A stretch of DNA of 64,000 bases from Runella aurantiaca (GTDB taxonomy: Bacteria; Bacteroidota; Bacteroidia; Cytophagales; Spirosomataceae). Every line of letters begins with the position of its first letter. Position 1 is the first letter of the stretch. Below, piece after piece: positions 8,544 through 17,515 of this stretch. The translations under genes and the position numbers were made by a program. The notes under the pieces were generated by a model, which was not told where the DNA came from, ran no database searches, and saw only the letters and a program-made list of their open reading frames with translations. The DNA lies in the NCBI RefSeq assembly GCF_003339505.1, contig NZ_QPIW01000004.1, forward strand, positions 1-64,000. Direction: 5' to 3'.

Positions 8544-10577
8544 ATGAAATCCATTCCATCACTCGTTTATCTTGCGCTTTTCGGGGCCATTTTGGCCGCC
8601 TGCAAAACCGACAAAAAAGAATCGACCCGAACCACATTTTTTGACACAGCAGGCATGGACACCACTGTAAATCCAGCCGATGATTTTTTTAGTTATGCCT
8701 CGGGCAACTGGCTGAAAAACACCCAAATCCCCGCCGACCAAACGGGCTGGGGTTCTTTTTATACCCTCTACGAAGAAAACCTCAACAAACTTCACAGTAT
8801 TTTGGAGGAAAGTCTCAAAACAACGCATCCGAAGGGGAGTTTGGAACAAAAAGTGAGTGATTATTACCGGTCTGGGATGGATACCGTCACCATCGAAAAG
8901 AAGGGAATCGAGCCAATTAAGGCTTATTTGGCCGAGATTGACCGTCTCAAAACGCCGCAAGAAATCATGGATTATACGGCCAAACTGGAGTCGCCGGGGG
9001 GCGTATGGGTGGGGTATTATGTGGCCGCCGACGAAAAAAATCCGGGCTACAATGCCTTGCAGCTTGCCCAAACGGCGCTTTCGTTGCCCGAAAAAGACTA
9101 CTATTTTCGCACCGATGCCGAAACCAAAAAAATACGAGACGCCTATAAAAAATACATCGCAAAGCTGTTTACCCTTTCGGGCGTAGACTCGACGGCTGCG
9201 AAGAAAAAAGCCGAAACGATATTGGCCCTCGAAACCGAAATCGCCAAGTCGCACCGCAGTCCAGTGGAGTTGAGAAACCCCGAGCTGAATTATAACAAGT
9301 TTGCCATTAAAGACTTCTCCGCCTTGACACCCGGCATCGACTGGGCGCGGTTTGTGAAAACGATGGGTGCCCAAACGGATACCCTCATCGTGGGGCAGCC
9401 CGATTATTACAAGGCCCTGAGTGGATTGCTAAAAACGCAGCCGTTGGAGGTCTTGAAAGACCGAATGAAACTGTCGGTGCTGTCGGGAGCGGCGTCTTCG
9501 TTGACCAAAGCGTTTCGCGATACGCAATTTGAGTTTTACGGCAAAACCCTCAACGGACAGCAGGTGCCAAATGCCCGCTGGAAACAAATTACCAATGCCG
9601 TCGACGGAGGATTGGGCGATTTATTGGGGCAATTGTTTACGCAAAAATACTTCACCGCCGATGCCAAAGCGCGCATGAATGAGCTGGTCAACAACTTGCA
9701 GGATGTGTACCGCGACCGCATCAAACGCCTCGACTGGATGTCGGATTCGACCAAGACCGAAGCCGTGAAAAAATTGGATGCGTTTATCAAAAAAATTGGT
9801 TATCCCGACAAATGGAAAGATTATGCCGAAGTGGAAATTGTCAGCGATAACTATTTTGCCAACAAACGAGCGATTGCCATTTACGAAGGAAAACGCGATT
9901 TGGCGAAAGTTGGCAAACCCGTTGACAAAACCGAATGGGGCATGACGGCCCCCACCGTCAACGCGTATTATAACCCTACATTCAACGAAATTGTATTTCC
10001 AGCGGGGATTCTTCAGTTTCCGTTTTTTGACAATGCCGCCGACGATGCCATCAACTATGGAGCCATCGGTGCCGTGATTGGCCACGAAATGACGCACGGA
10101 TTTGACGACCAGGGACGCCAATATAACTACATGGGAATGTTGAAAAACTGGTGGAAACCCGCCGACGGTGATAAATTTAAGCGCAAAGCGATGGTAGTGG
10201 TGAAGCAGTACAGCGGCTACAAAGTACTAGTCAACATGAGCGTAAATGGCGAGTTGACTTTGGGCGAAAACCTTGCCGATATTGGCGGGCTTTCGATTGC
10301 TTATGAGGCGTTTATGAAGACCAAACAGGCCCAAAGCGGCGAAAAAATCGACGGTTTTACGCCACAACAGCGCTTCTTCTTGGGGTTTGCGCAGGTATGG
10401 CGTATCAAAACCCGCGACGAAACCATGCGGATGCGCATCACCATGGACCCGCACTCGCCTGAGTTGTTTAGGGTAAACGGCCCGTTGGCGAATATGCCCG
10501 AATTTTATGAAGCGTTCAACGTAAAACCGACCAATAAACTGTACCGTCCAGATAGCTTGCGTGTGCGTATTTGGTAG
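8544..10577 (+). CDS. M13-family zinc metallopeptidase (neprilysin/PepO-like), lipoprotein
   Basis: Starting at ATG 8544 gives 677 residues with a lipoprotein signal MKSIPSLVYLALFGAILAAC. An upstream in-frame ATG at 8448 would bury this signal and is rejected. The zinc site is complete: HEMTH at 514-518 supplies two His ligands and the catalytic Glu, and the third ligand is E575 in GENLADIGGL, with D579 behind it. The conserved VNAYYNP and the C-terminal NGPLANMPEFYEAF substrate-site region are present. M13 enzymes cleave short peptides; this one probably acts in the periplasm. A strong intrinsic terminator follows directly. Confidence 0.93.
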   Translation: MKSIPSLVYLALFGAILAACKTDKKESTRTTFFDTAGMDTTVNPADDFFSYASGNWLKNTQIPADQTGWGSFYTLYEENLNKLHSILEESLKTTHPKGSLEQKVSDYYRSGMDTVTIEKKGIEPIKAYLAEIDRLKTPQEIMDYTAKLESPGGVWVGYYVAADEKNPGYNALQLAQTALSLPEKDYYFRTDAETKKIRDAYKKYIAKLFTLSGVDSTAAKKKAETILALETEIAKSHRSPVELRNPELNYNKFAIKDFSALTPGIDWARFVKTMGAQTDTLIVGQPDYYKALSGLLKTQPLEVLKDRMKLSVLSGAASSLTKAFRDTQFEFYGKTLNGQQVPNARWKQITNAVDGGLGDLLGQLFTQKYFTADAKARMNELVNNLQDVYRDRIKRLDWMSDSTKTEAVKKLDAFIKKIGYPDKWKDYAEVEIVSDNYFANKRAIAIYEGKRDLAKVGKPVDKTEWGMTAPTVNAYYNPTFNEIVFPAGILQFPFFDNAADDAINYGAIGAVIGHEMTHGFDDQGRQYNYMGMLKNWWKPADGDKFKRKAMVVVKQYSGYKVLVNMSVNGELTLGENLADIGGLSIAYEAFMKTKQAQSGEKIDGFTPQQRFFLGFAQVWRIKTRDETMRMRITMDPHSPELFRVNGPLANMPEFYEAFNVKPTNKLYRPDSLRVRIW

Positions 10578-10588
10578 TGATTAAAAAA

Positions 10589-10622
10589 CCGCCCGTTGAC
10601 GAAAAACGACGTCAGCGGGCGG
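10589..10622 (+). terminator. Intrinsic terminator after the M13 peptidase gene
   Basis: CCGCCCGTTGAC (10589-10600) pairs with GTCAGCGGGCGG (10611-10622), 12 bp with one wobble, preceded by an A-run and followed by TTGATG. It begins 12 bases after the stop codon. Confidence 0.8.
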
Positions 10623-10648
10623 TTGATGTGTCTTAAATAATAAACTCC

Positions 10649-11698
10649 ATGTTCAAAAAATTAGTCTTTCTTTTCATCATTACGGCATCGTCGGCGCGCG
10701 CGCAACAGGCTTTATTTTCCACGAAAGGCATTCAGCCCGCGATGTGCGTAGGAGAGAATGAATCCATTGAAATGGTGTTTGGAAAAGGGAACGCTTTTTA
10801 TTATTCTTTTTCAAAAGACAAAGGGGTTTCTTTTTCAACGCCTGAGCTAGTAGACAGCCTTCAGGGGCTGCATTTAGGCGTATCGAGGGGACCACAGATT
10901 GCGTCTTCGCGCCAATCGACGGTGATTACGGCCATTGACAAAGCGGGAAATGTCTATGCTTACGTGCGCAATCGTACTACTGGAAAATGGCAGAATCGCC
11001 TCATGGTCAATGATGTGCCCGAAATTGCCAAAGAAGGTTTTAATGCGCTGGCAAGTGATGGGAAAGGGACTTTTTGGGTGATTTGGCTTGATTTGAGAGA
11101 CGACAAACAAAACAAGATTTTTGGGGCCTCCTCCAGCGACGGCGGCTTGACTTGGGGTAAAAATAAGCTCATTTATCGCTCCCCCGACGCCACGGTTTGT
11201 GAGTGTTGTCAGCCGTCCATTCTCATGCGCGACCAGCGCGTGTATGTTATGTTCCGAAACTGGATCAGTGGCGCGAGGGATATGTACGTCACCGCCTCGG
11301 AGGATGCTGGAAAAACCTTTTTGCCTGCCGTGAAAATGGGGGAAGGTACTTGGAAACTCAACGCTTGCCCGATGGATGGCGGCGGCATGAGTGTGGATGA
11401 AAAAGGGGGATTTATGTCCGTTTGGCGACGTGAAAATCAGCTTTTTACGTCAAAAATTGGGGGGGCAGAACAGCCTTTGGGCCAAGGCCGTAATGCTTCT
11501 GTTGCCACGAGCACGCAACACTCTTTTATCGTTTGGCACGATAAAGGGCAAGTTTGGCTCAGTTCATCTACGCAAACACAACCCCTGAATTTGGGAGCGG
11601 GGCGGTATCCGCGCGTGGTGATGCTCAATCCGCGCTTGGCTTTTTGCACCTGGGAAGACAAAGAAGCTATCAAAGGAATGATTTTGACGGGGGAATAA
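10649..11698 (+). CDS. Secreted sialidase-like beta-propeller protein (BNR/Asp-box)
   Basis: A 349-residue protein with a signal peptide (MFKKLVFLFIITASSARAQ). At least three Asp-box-like turns, SKDKGVSF, SSDGGLTWG and SEDAGKTF, mark a sialidase-type six-bladed propeller. A VCECCQPS cluster near residue 187 may coordinate metal or form disulfides and is a recurring feature of this uncharacterised secreted group. I cannot see the Arg triad of true sialidases, so enzymatic activity is not claimed. It lies downstream of the M13 peptidase but after a terminator, with 240 bases before the next gene. Confidence 0.7.
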   Translation: MFKKLVFLFIITASSARAQQALFSTKGIQPAMCVGENESIEMVFGKGNAFYYSFSKDKGVSFSTPELVDSLQGLHLGVSRGPQIASSRQSTVITAIDKAGNVYAYVRNRTTGKWQNRLMVNDVPEIAKEGFNALASDGKGTFWVIWLDLRDDKQNKIFGASSSDGGLTWGKNKLIYRSPDATVCECCQPSILMRDQRVYVMFRNWISGARDMYVTASEDAGKTFLPAVKMGEGTWKLNACPMDGGGMSVDEKGGFMSVWRRENQLFTSKIGGAEQPLGQGRNASVATSTQHSFIVWHDKGQVWLSSSTQTQPLNLGAGRYPRVVMLNPRLAFCTWEDKEAIKGMILTGE

Positions 11699-11938
11699 AA
11701 TTGGATTGTCTTTTTGGTATGTATCTATTTTGACTTATTACTCTACAAGGTAAGTTATATGCCTGTAAATAGGTATTTTGTGATTGACCGCTTGATAACT
11801 TTTTTTGGCATTAATCTTCAAAATGGTATATCTTGTGTCTGTAAATAATTTTATAGGATATTTATTCTTTTAGCGCATCGTTTGTCCTTGTGTTTTTAAA
11901 GTTCGTATGTACTTACTCAACGTTATGATATATTTCCA

Positions 11939-13270
11939 ATGGTTTTCCCGAAAAGAAACTACTTTTTTATTTTCAAACTTGGTTTTTTTGCGCTGATTAT
12001 TTCTGTACTGAATGGGTGTAATGAAGCCGAAAATGGTAAGGGTCGACGAAAGGTGTATGTTGAAAAGAAAAACGGTAAGTATGCATTAATCAAAGACGGA
12101 AAGCCTTTTTTTATTAAGGGTGCTTCGGGGTATTCGTACTGCTCGGTTCTGAAAGAATCGGGCGGTAATACCCTGCGGACTTGGGATACTACCCACCTAG
12201 CCGTGATTCTGGACAGTGCGCTGGCCAATAACCTCAGCGTAATTGTGGGGCTATACCTGCCCAACTACCATGAAACTTCGTTTTTCAATAATCCAGTGCA
12301 AGCGGCCAAAATGCACAAAGATTATAGCGCCGTGGTGAAGCGATTTAAGCATCACCCAGCCCTGCTGATGTGGTCAATCGGGAATGAGGTCATTTTTCCG
12401 TACAATCCTTCTTACAACAATTTTTACAAGGTATATAATGGCTTGGTCGATATGATTCATCAGGATGACCCTGACCATCCGATTACGACTGTTCTTCTCA
12501 ATTTTGATAAAAAATCGATTCTAAATCTGGTGGTTCGTTGCGACATCGATATCATCTCATTCAATATTTATAACCGAATAAACACCCTCCGCGATGATTT
12601 GGATTGGTTCAAATGGTTTTGGAGTGGCCCTTATTTACTGTCGGAGTGGGGTATCGATGGCCCTTGGGAAGGAACCAAACAAACCGCTTGGGGCGCGTAT
12701 CTTGAACTTAATTCGACCGAAAAAGCAGCGCGATGTCTGACTCGCTACCAGCAATATATGCCCCTTGAAGATTCTCGTTTTTTTGGTTCGTGTCTGTTTT
12801 ATTGGGGACATAAACAAGAAGGTACGCATACATGGTTTAGTCTTTTTGATGAGGCGGGCGCTCACTCCGAAACCGTGGGTACGATGAAATCCCTTTGGAC
12901 TGGGAAAGCTTACAAACACGAATTTCCGACGGTCAAAACCATGGCGCTTAATTCAAAAAAGGCCAAAGATAATATTTTGCTGACGGCCAATGCTCCGTCT
13001 ACGGCGGAGGTGCTGTTGGATTCGTTAGGAGGAGAAATTAAAACAATAAAGTGGCAATTGTTCAAAGAAGATTGGCTGCGAATAAACAATCAGGCCAATA
13101 CCAAAAAGCTCACGCCGCTGTCGCAACTCAACAAAAACTCGACAGAGCTTAAAGTCACTTTTACAACTCCCGATGAGGAAGGGCCCTACCGGATTTTTGC
13201 TACCATTTATAACACTCAGGGAAATTTTGCGACTTGTAACATCCCTTTTTACGTAGTTAGTCCGCCATGA
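11939..13270 (+). CDS. GH-A clan glycoside hydrolase (GH2 TIM-barrel type), lipoprotein
   Basis: A 443-residue protein with lipobox LNGC (C27). A TIM-barrel of the GH2/clan A type follows, with the acid/base E150 in MWSIGNE and the nucleophile E236 in YLLSEWG, so the active site is intact. The N-terminal sandwich domains of beta-galactosidases are absent and a short beta-rich domain (about 340-443) ends the protein. The stop TGA overlaps the start of the next gene (ATGA at 13267-13270), implying translational coupling. It probably trims or releases the glycan made by the downstream GT2 synthase. Its barrel resembles the degenerate C-terminal barrel of that synthase, suggesting a common origin. 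Confidence 0.82.
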   Translation: MVFPKRNYFFIFKLGFFALIISVLNGCNEAENGKGRRKVYVEKKNGKYALIKDGKPFFIKGASGYSYCSVLKESGGNTLRTWDTTHLAVILDSALANNLSVIVGLYLPNYHETSFFNNPVQAAKMHKDYSAVVKRFKHHPALLMWSIGNEVIFPYNPSYNNFYKVYNGLVDMIHQDDPDHPITTVLLNFDKKSILNLVVRCDIDIISFNIYNRINTLRDDLDWFKWFWSGPYLLSEWGIDGPWEGTKQTAWGAYLELNSTEKAARCLTRYQQYMPLEDSRFFGSCLFYWGHKQEGTHTWFSLFDEAGAHSETVGTMKSLWTGKAYKHEFPTVKTMALNSKKAKDNILLTANAPSTAEVLLDSLGGEIKTIKWQLFKEDWLRINNQANTKKLTPLSQLNKNSTELKVTFTTPDEEGPYRIFATIYNTQGNFATCNIPFYVVSPP

Positions 13271-16200
13271 AAAATCAGTTGTTGATAAAACCACCCACCA
13301 AGCGGGAATTGCTCACCCTGAGGCTCATGATTCTTTTGGGGCTGGTGTCGATGGCGTTTTTTATGGCCAATTTGTTGGCGGAGTCCGTTCGGGGAAACGG
13401 GGCGCTGTACGCGATGTTGATGACGGCTTTCTTTTTTTCCTGTCTCACCATCCTTTACGAATGGTACCACTATTTTAGCATCACAATTCCGAAGGTTCCG
13501 CCTGTCAATAAGACCTATACCGTCGATATTTTCACCACCTTTTGTGCGGGAGAGCCTTATGAAATGATTGAGGAAACCCTGCGGGCGATTGTTGCCATAA
13601 CCTATCCGCACACTACCTATCTGTGCGACGAAGCCGACGATCCTTACCTCAAACGTCTTTGTGCACAGTTGGGGGTACATCACGTTACCCGCCTAGAAAA
13701 AAAGAATGCCAAAGCGGGTAATATCAACAATGCTTTGCGCCAATCATCGGGGGAGCTTTGCGTTGTTTTGGACCCCGACCATGTACCCTCTCCCGATTTT
13801 CTGGACCCGATTGTGTCGCATTTTAATGATTCTGCCATTGGGTTTGTCCAGATTGTTCAGGCCTATAAAAACAGCGAAGAGAGCTTTATCGCCAAAGGTG
13901 CCGCGCAGCAGACCTACCAGTTTTATGGCCCGATGATGATGACCATGAACCACTATGGAACCGTGCTGGCCATTGGGGCCAATTGCACCTTCCGGCGCAC
14001 GGCGCTCGAATCCATCGGGGGGCACGCCGCGGGCCTTGCCGAGGATATGCATACCGCCATGCAGCTCCACGCAAAAGGCTGGAAATCAGTCTATGTGCCT
14101 GCTGTGCTGGCCCGGGGGTTGGTGCCGTCTACCTTGTCGGCGTATTATAAACAACAACTAAAATGGTCTAGGGGGGTGTTTGATTTGTTGGTCACTGTCT
14201 ACCCCAAGTTGTTTACGCAATTTACCCTGCGCCAGAAGATTCATTATGCACTGATTCCGCTTCATTACCTTTCGGGGATTATTTTCTTTCTCAATTTTTT
14301 GATTCCTATCCTTTCGCTCTGCTTTCATACCAGTCCGATGAAGATGGATATTACGGAGTTTGGTTTAATCGCCTTGCCTTTCCTGACCGTGGTCGTTCTT
14401 ATCAGGCAATTCGTGCAATGGTGGGTAATGGAAGATACCGAGCGAGGGTTTCATGTGATAGGCGGGCTTTTGATGATTGGTACTTGGTGGGTGTTTATTC
14501 TGGGTTTTTTGTACACCCTATTTGGGGTAAAAGTACCCTACGTACCCACACCCAAGGATGGAAAAGAGGCAAACAATTGGCCCTTAAATATTCCTAATAT
14601 CATCATTTTGTTGCTGTCCCTATTTTCCATTAGTTATGGATTGTATACCGATTGGAATCCCTACAACCTAACCATGTCGGTATTTGCGGGCCTGAACGCC
14701 GTGTTTATGGGTTTTACGGTTTTGATAAGCAGACAGCCCCAATTTCGAATCTTGGCCGTTCGGCATAAACGGCTGAACTCTGGGTTGCTGTTTCTTCGGG
14801 AAGTCAAGGGGCATTTCTGGATTATCAGGCGTCGTATCTACACCGTTGTCAGACGTACTCCGCTGTTGTTATCAATTCTTCTGACCTGTCCTATTATTTA
14901 CATGGTTCACTTCCGACAGAAAGGACTGCCGCCGACGATTTATAAGGACCATCGGGTAAACTTTTTTTTGACCGGAATAGACGCGCGTTCGGTCAACACT
15001 ATGGGCACAGCTTTTCCCTTGAGTGGAGAGAATAAAACCCATTTTGACATCCTCTCATTTCATGTTCGCTGGGCAAGTGGCTATTTGCCCACCCGTACTT
15101 TAGATTCTGTATACCGTAACGGCTCCTTGCCCATGATTACGTGGGTACTCCCTTCGCGCCTTTCTGACAATGCCAGCGTTTTTGAGCGAATCACAAACGG
15201 AAATGAGGATGCATATCTTTTGCAGTTCTGCCGTCAGTTTAAGGCGTTGAATCGCCCTGTCTTTATCTGTTTTGCTCCCGAAGTCGACAATCTGCCGAAT
15301 CCCGCGCCAAACACCGCTGAGGCGTTTAGGGCCGCGTGGAAATACATGCACGATTTTTTTCGCAATCAGGGATTATACCGGGTGATTTGGGTGTGGAATC
15401 CAGGGACGCCTGAGTCAATCGACCACTATTTTCCGGGCGGTCAGTACGTGGATTGGATGGCCGTCAGTAGCCTAAACGAAGCCCGTGATTCTTTACCCAT
15501 TAAAAAGCAGTATTGGGCTTTTCATAAACATCCCGTTTTTCAATCAGAACTTCCCGTAATGCTGGTAGAAAACGAAACTCAGTCGTTGTCCGGCAAAGAG
15601 GTTAAATCCATCCGTGCTTCATTTTCTGAAATTAAAGCTGTGGTCATTTCGGGCAGGACGGCGGGGCCATTTGGTAGACTCCGACGCATCAACGACCTAA
15701 CCGATGCGTCGGGTAGGTTGGTGAGGAAACAAAATCGCTTTCAGAAAGCAAAGATTGAGCCTATTCCCAAGCTCCTGACATCGTACGGGACGGCACCCCA
15801 AAAGGTAGCGTCAACAACAATCCAAAGGGCCTTTTTTGTAGGAACTAAAGGCATCAATTATACCAAAGCCCAAGATTGGGTCAAGAGCCCCAATCCTTTC
15901 AGAATGAGTGAGTTGTTGGAGGATTTTTACGAAATGAAAACCCTCGGTATCAACACCGTAAAACACAGCGGTCCGGGCATCTACGACCGAAATATCATCA
16001 GGGCCGCCGAAGAAACGGGCATGAAGGTGAATTTTAGTTTTTGGATTGACGACCACCTCGATTTTGTGGAAGAAAAAAATAAATTGGAACAAGTCAGGGC
16101 GGATATTCTTGCGGTCGTCAGTTCGTACAAAGACAACAAAAATATCATTGGCTGGAACATCGGTAACGCCGTTTTTCAAGAGCTTCAGTTTCGGTATTTC

Positions 16201-16983
16201 AAACCTGATTTGATTATTCAGCGAGATGCCTACCTGTTTTTTGTTAAAAATCTGGTGCGCAATATCAAGCAGATTGACCCCTCACGCCCCGTTACGATTG
16301 ATGTCACGTTGGCGGAGGATTTACCCAAAACGGTTCACCAAATGCACCGACTGATGCCCGAGGTGGATGCATTCGGCATTAAAGTGAAGGCCTCTCCAGC
16401 GGCTGATATGCGTTTGCTAAAAGAACTAAGCGTTCCGTATTTTTTTAGGAGTATAACTGTGGCCCAATATGCTGCGTTGGAACCCCAAAAAACGGGGGTA
16501 TTTATTACCAATTGGCAAGACGTAGTTAATAGTGGATTGGTCAATTTTGACGGAATAAAAGATTTTCGACGACGACTAAAAATGCCTTTTATGCAGTTGC
16601 GCCACCTCTGGAAAGGCACCAAAGCCCCCGCACCGCCGCCGATGGTGTCAATTTTAAAGCCTGCATTGGCCACCATTCCCGCCACTAAGCTTACCTATCA
16701 CGCCTTGGTGCACAAAGAATCTCAATGGTATTTGGCCGATTCAGTCCAGACAAACGTACAGTTTGAGTGGAAATTGGTTCAAATAGGTCGGTTTGAGCAG
16801 GCATTGTCCATGAAAGAACTCGGAAATGGACCTAAAATACAGGTCAAAATTCCCGAAAACCCTTCAATGTATCGACTTTATCTTTACGTCGTTGAGGGAA
16901 CGACGGTTGTTGATATTGTCCAAACAACCTTAAATACCCCGTTGGTTGTCAATAAAAAACATCCAGTGGGGGAAAGGCTTTAG
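13267..16983 (+). CDS. Membrane GT2 polysaccharide synthase fused to GH26-like and degenerate GH2-like domains
   Basis: A 1238-residue three-part protein. Residues 1-520: two N-terminal membrane helices, a processive GT2 domain with D121, the DPD motif at 169-171, AED with D260 and QQLKW at 296-300 (the QxxRW motif with Lys for Arg), then several membrane helices, as in BcsA-like synthases. Residues about 575-810: after another helix, a GH26-like barrel with FAPEVDN (E672) and LPVMLVENE (E768) where the acid/base and nucleophile are expected, and WVWNPG/FPGGQYVDWMAV typical of GH26. Residues about 850-1120: a second barrel with GWNIGNAVF, where the GH2-type acid/base Glu is replaced by A968, probably a binding or scaffold domain. 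It is coupled to the upstream GH lipoprotein gene. The polymer is unknown. Confidence 0.85.
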   Translation: MKNQLLIKPPTKRELLTLRLMILLGLVSMAFFMANLLAESVRGNGALYAMLMTAFFFSCLTILYEWYHYFSITIPKVPPVNKTYTVDIFTTFCAGEPYEMIEETLRAIVAITYPHTTYLCDEADDPYLKRLCAQLGVHHVTRLEKKNAKAGNINNALRQSSGELCVVLDPDHVPSPDFLDPIVSHFNDSAIGFVQIVQAYKNSEESFIAKGAAQQTYQFYGPMMMTMNHYGTVLAIGANCTFRRTALESIGGHAAGLAEDMHTAMQLHAKGWKSVYVPAVLARGLVPSTLSAYYKQQLKWSRGVFDLLVTVYPKLFTQFTLRQKIHYALIPLHYLSGIIFFLNFLIPILSLCFHTSPMKMDITEFGLIALPFLTVVVLIRQFVQWWVMEDTERGFHVIGGLLMIGTWWVFILGFLYTLFGVKVPYVPTPKDGKEANNWPLNIPNIIILLLSLFSISYGLYTDWNPYNLTMSVFAGLNAVFMGFTVLISRQPQFRILAVRHKRLNSGLLFLREVKGHFWIIRRRIYTVVRRTPLLLSILLTCPIIYMVHFRQKGLPPTIYKDHRVNFFLTGIDARSVNTMGTAFPLSGENKTHFDILSFHVRWASGYLPTRTLDSVYRNGSLPMITWVLPSRLSDNASVFERITNGNEDAYLLQFCRQFKALNRPVFICFAPEVDNLPNPAPNTAEAFRAAWKYMHDFFRNQGLYRVIWVWNPGTPESIDHYFPGGQYVDWMAVSSLNEARDSLPIKKQYWAFHKHPVFQSELPVMLVENETQSLSGKEVKSIRASFSEIKAVVISGRTAGPFGRLRRINDLTDASGRLVRKQNRFQKAKIEPIPKLLTSYGTAPQKVASTTIQRAFFVGTKGINYTKAQDWVKSPNPFRMSELLEDFYEMKTLGINTVKHSGPGIYDRNIIRAAEETGMKVNFSFWIDDHLDFVEEKNKLEQVRADILAVVSSYKDNKNIIGWNIGNAVFQELQFRYFKPDLIIQRDAYLFFVKNLVRNIKQIDPSRPVTIDVTLAEDLPKTVHQMHRLMPEVDAFGIKVKASPAADMRLLKELSVPYFFRSITVAQYAALEPQKTGVFITNWQDVVNSGLVNFDGIKDFRRRLKMPFMQLRHLWKGTKAPAPPPMVSILKPALATIPATKLTYHALVHKESQWYLADSVQTNVQFEWKLVQIGRFEQALSMKELGNGPKIQVKIPENPSMYRLYLYVVEGTTVVDIVQTTLNTPLVVNKKHPVGERL

Positions 16984-17085
16984 TGTAGTACTGTGGTTGT
17001 CTTTTTATTCAATGGTATAGCTAAAAAAATGTTATCAGTAGATTAAAAGAGAAGAATCCCTAAAATACCATTGATTGGTAAAATT

Positions 17086-17135
17086 GTACTCAAATAAAAA
17101 GCCGCAACTGGTTGATTTTCAACAAGTTGCGGCTT
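17086..17135 (-). terminator. Intrinsic terminator of the tRNA transcript
   Basis: An 11-bp perfect stem AAGCCGCAACT/AGTTGCGGCTT (17099-17109 with 17125-17135) with an inner GTTG/CAAC pairing. On the minus strand it is followed at once by TTTTTATTTG. It lies six bases past the tRNA 3' end. Confidence 0.85.
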
Positions 17136-17141
17136 AGCGTG

Positions 17142-17488
17142 TGGGCCCAGCAGGGCTCGAACCTGCGACCACCTGATTCACTTTCCTTCGATTTCCCGAA
17201 GTAGTAGGACTATCTCACCACCCATTCCGAACAGAATTGGAATTAGGGTGAGGGGCGTTAATAGAAGCTTATCGGTTGGTTTCCTCACTTCTTAGTCTCT
17301 GCACCTTCCAAGTTACTCTTAAACCTTTCACTTGGCTTGGCTCAGGATTACCATCGGCGTTACCCGTTAAGGTTTCCCTGAATTAACCCCTTTCACGTCT
17401 GATAATTACTTATCAGTGGCACCGGCGACAATTATTAATGAACTGTCTTTGATGAGTCAGATGCTCTAACCAACTGAGCTATGGGCCC
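17142..17488 (-). tRNA. tRNA-CAU (probably tRNA-Ile2, else elongator tRNA-Met) interrupted by a group I intron
   Basis: Exon 1 (17488-17452, 37 nt) gives acceptor GGGCCCA, D-arm GCTC-AGTTGGTTA-GAGC, anticodon stem TCTGA and loop CTCAT. Exon 2 (17178-17142, 37 nt) gives AA, TCAGG, variable TGGTC, T-arm GCAGG-TTCGAGC-CCTGC, acceptor TGGGCCC and discriminator A. Joined, they form a canonical 74-nt tRNA with anticodon CAU. The first acceptor pair is G-C, so it is not the initiator. GGGCCC acceptor tRNAs with CAU in Bacteroidota are usually tRNA-Ile2 (lysidine-modified); Met cannot be excluded. CCA is not encoded. The intron lies between T36 and A37. Confidence 0.92.
17179..17451 (-). ncRNA. Group I self-splicing intron (273 nt, no ORF) in the anticodon loop
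   Basis: Conserved core segments are recognisable on the minus strand: TTCAGGGAAACC (P4 5' side), CCTGAGCCAAG (P4 3' side/Q) and GGTGCAGAGACTA (R/P7), pairing with TAGTC at 17212-17208. Further helices traced by eye are P1 (exon CAU with GTG at 17422-17420, closing a GACAGTT/AATTGTC hairpin), P2 (CTGATAA-GTAA-TTATCAG), P6 (CCAAGT/ACTTGG), P8 (GTGAGG/CCTCAC) and P9 (CTTCG/CGAAG with a GAAA loop). The 5' splice follows a U that can wobble with G, and the last intron base is G (17179), as the group I mechanism requires. The core resembles the small Azoarcus tRNA-Ile and cyanobacterial tRNA introns. It has no room for a homing endonuclease. Confidence 0.9.
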
Positions 17489-17515
17489 GAAATACCTCTC
17501 GGTATTTTGTGGGTG

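Noticed and set aside
17142-17488. tRNA-His reading with anticodon GTG using the intron end
   Set aside because: It would need an intron ending in A, not the required G, and a His-type G-1; the CAU reading gives a perfect tRNA and group I boundaries.
17142-17488. Two unrelated tRNA fragments or a mobile-element attachment site
   Set aside because: The intervening 273 bases fold as a group I intron and both halves pair exactly in the acceptor and anticodon stems.
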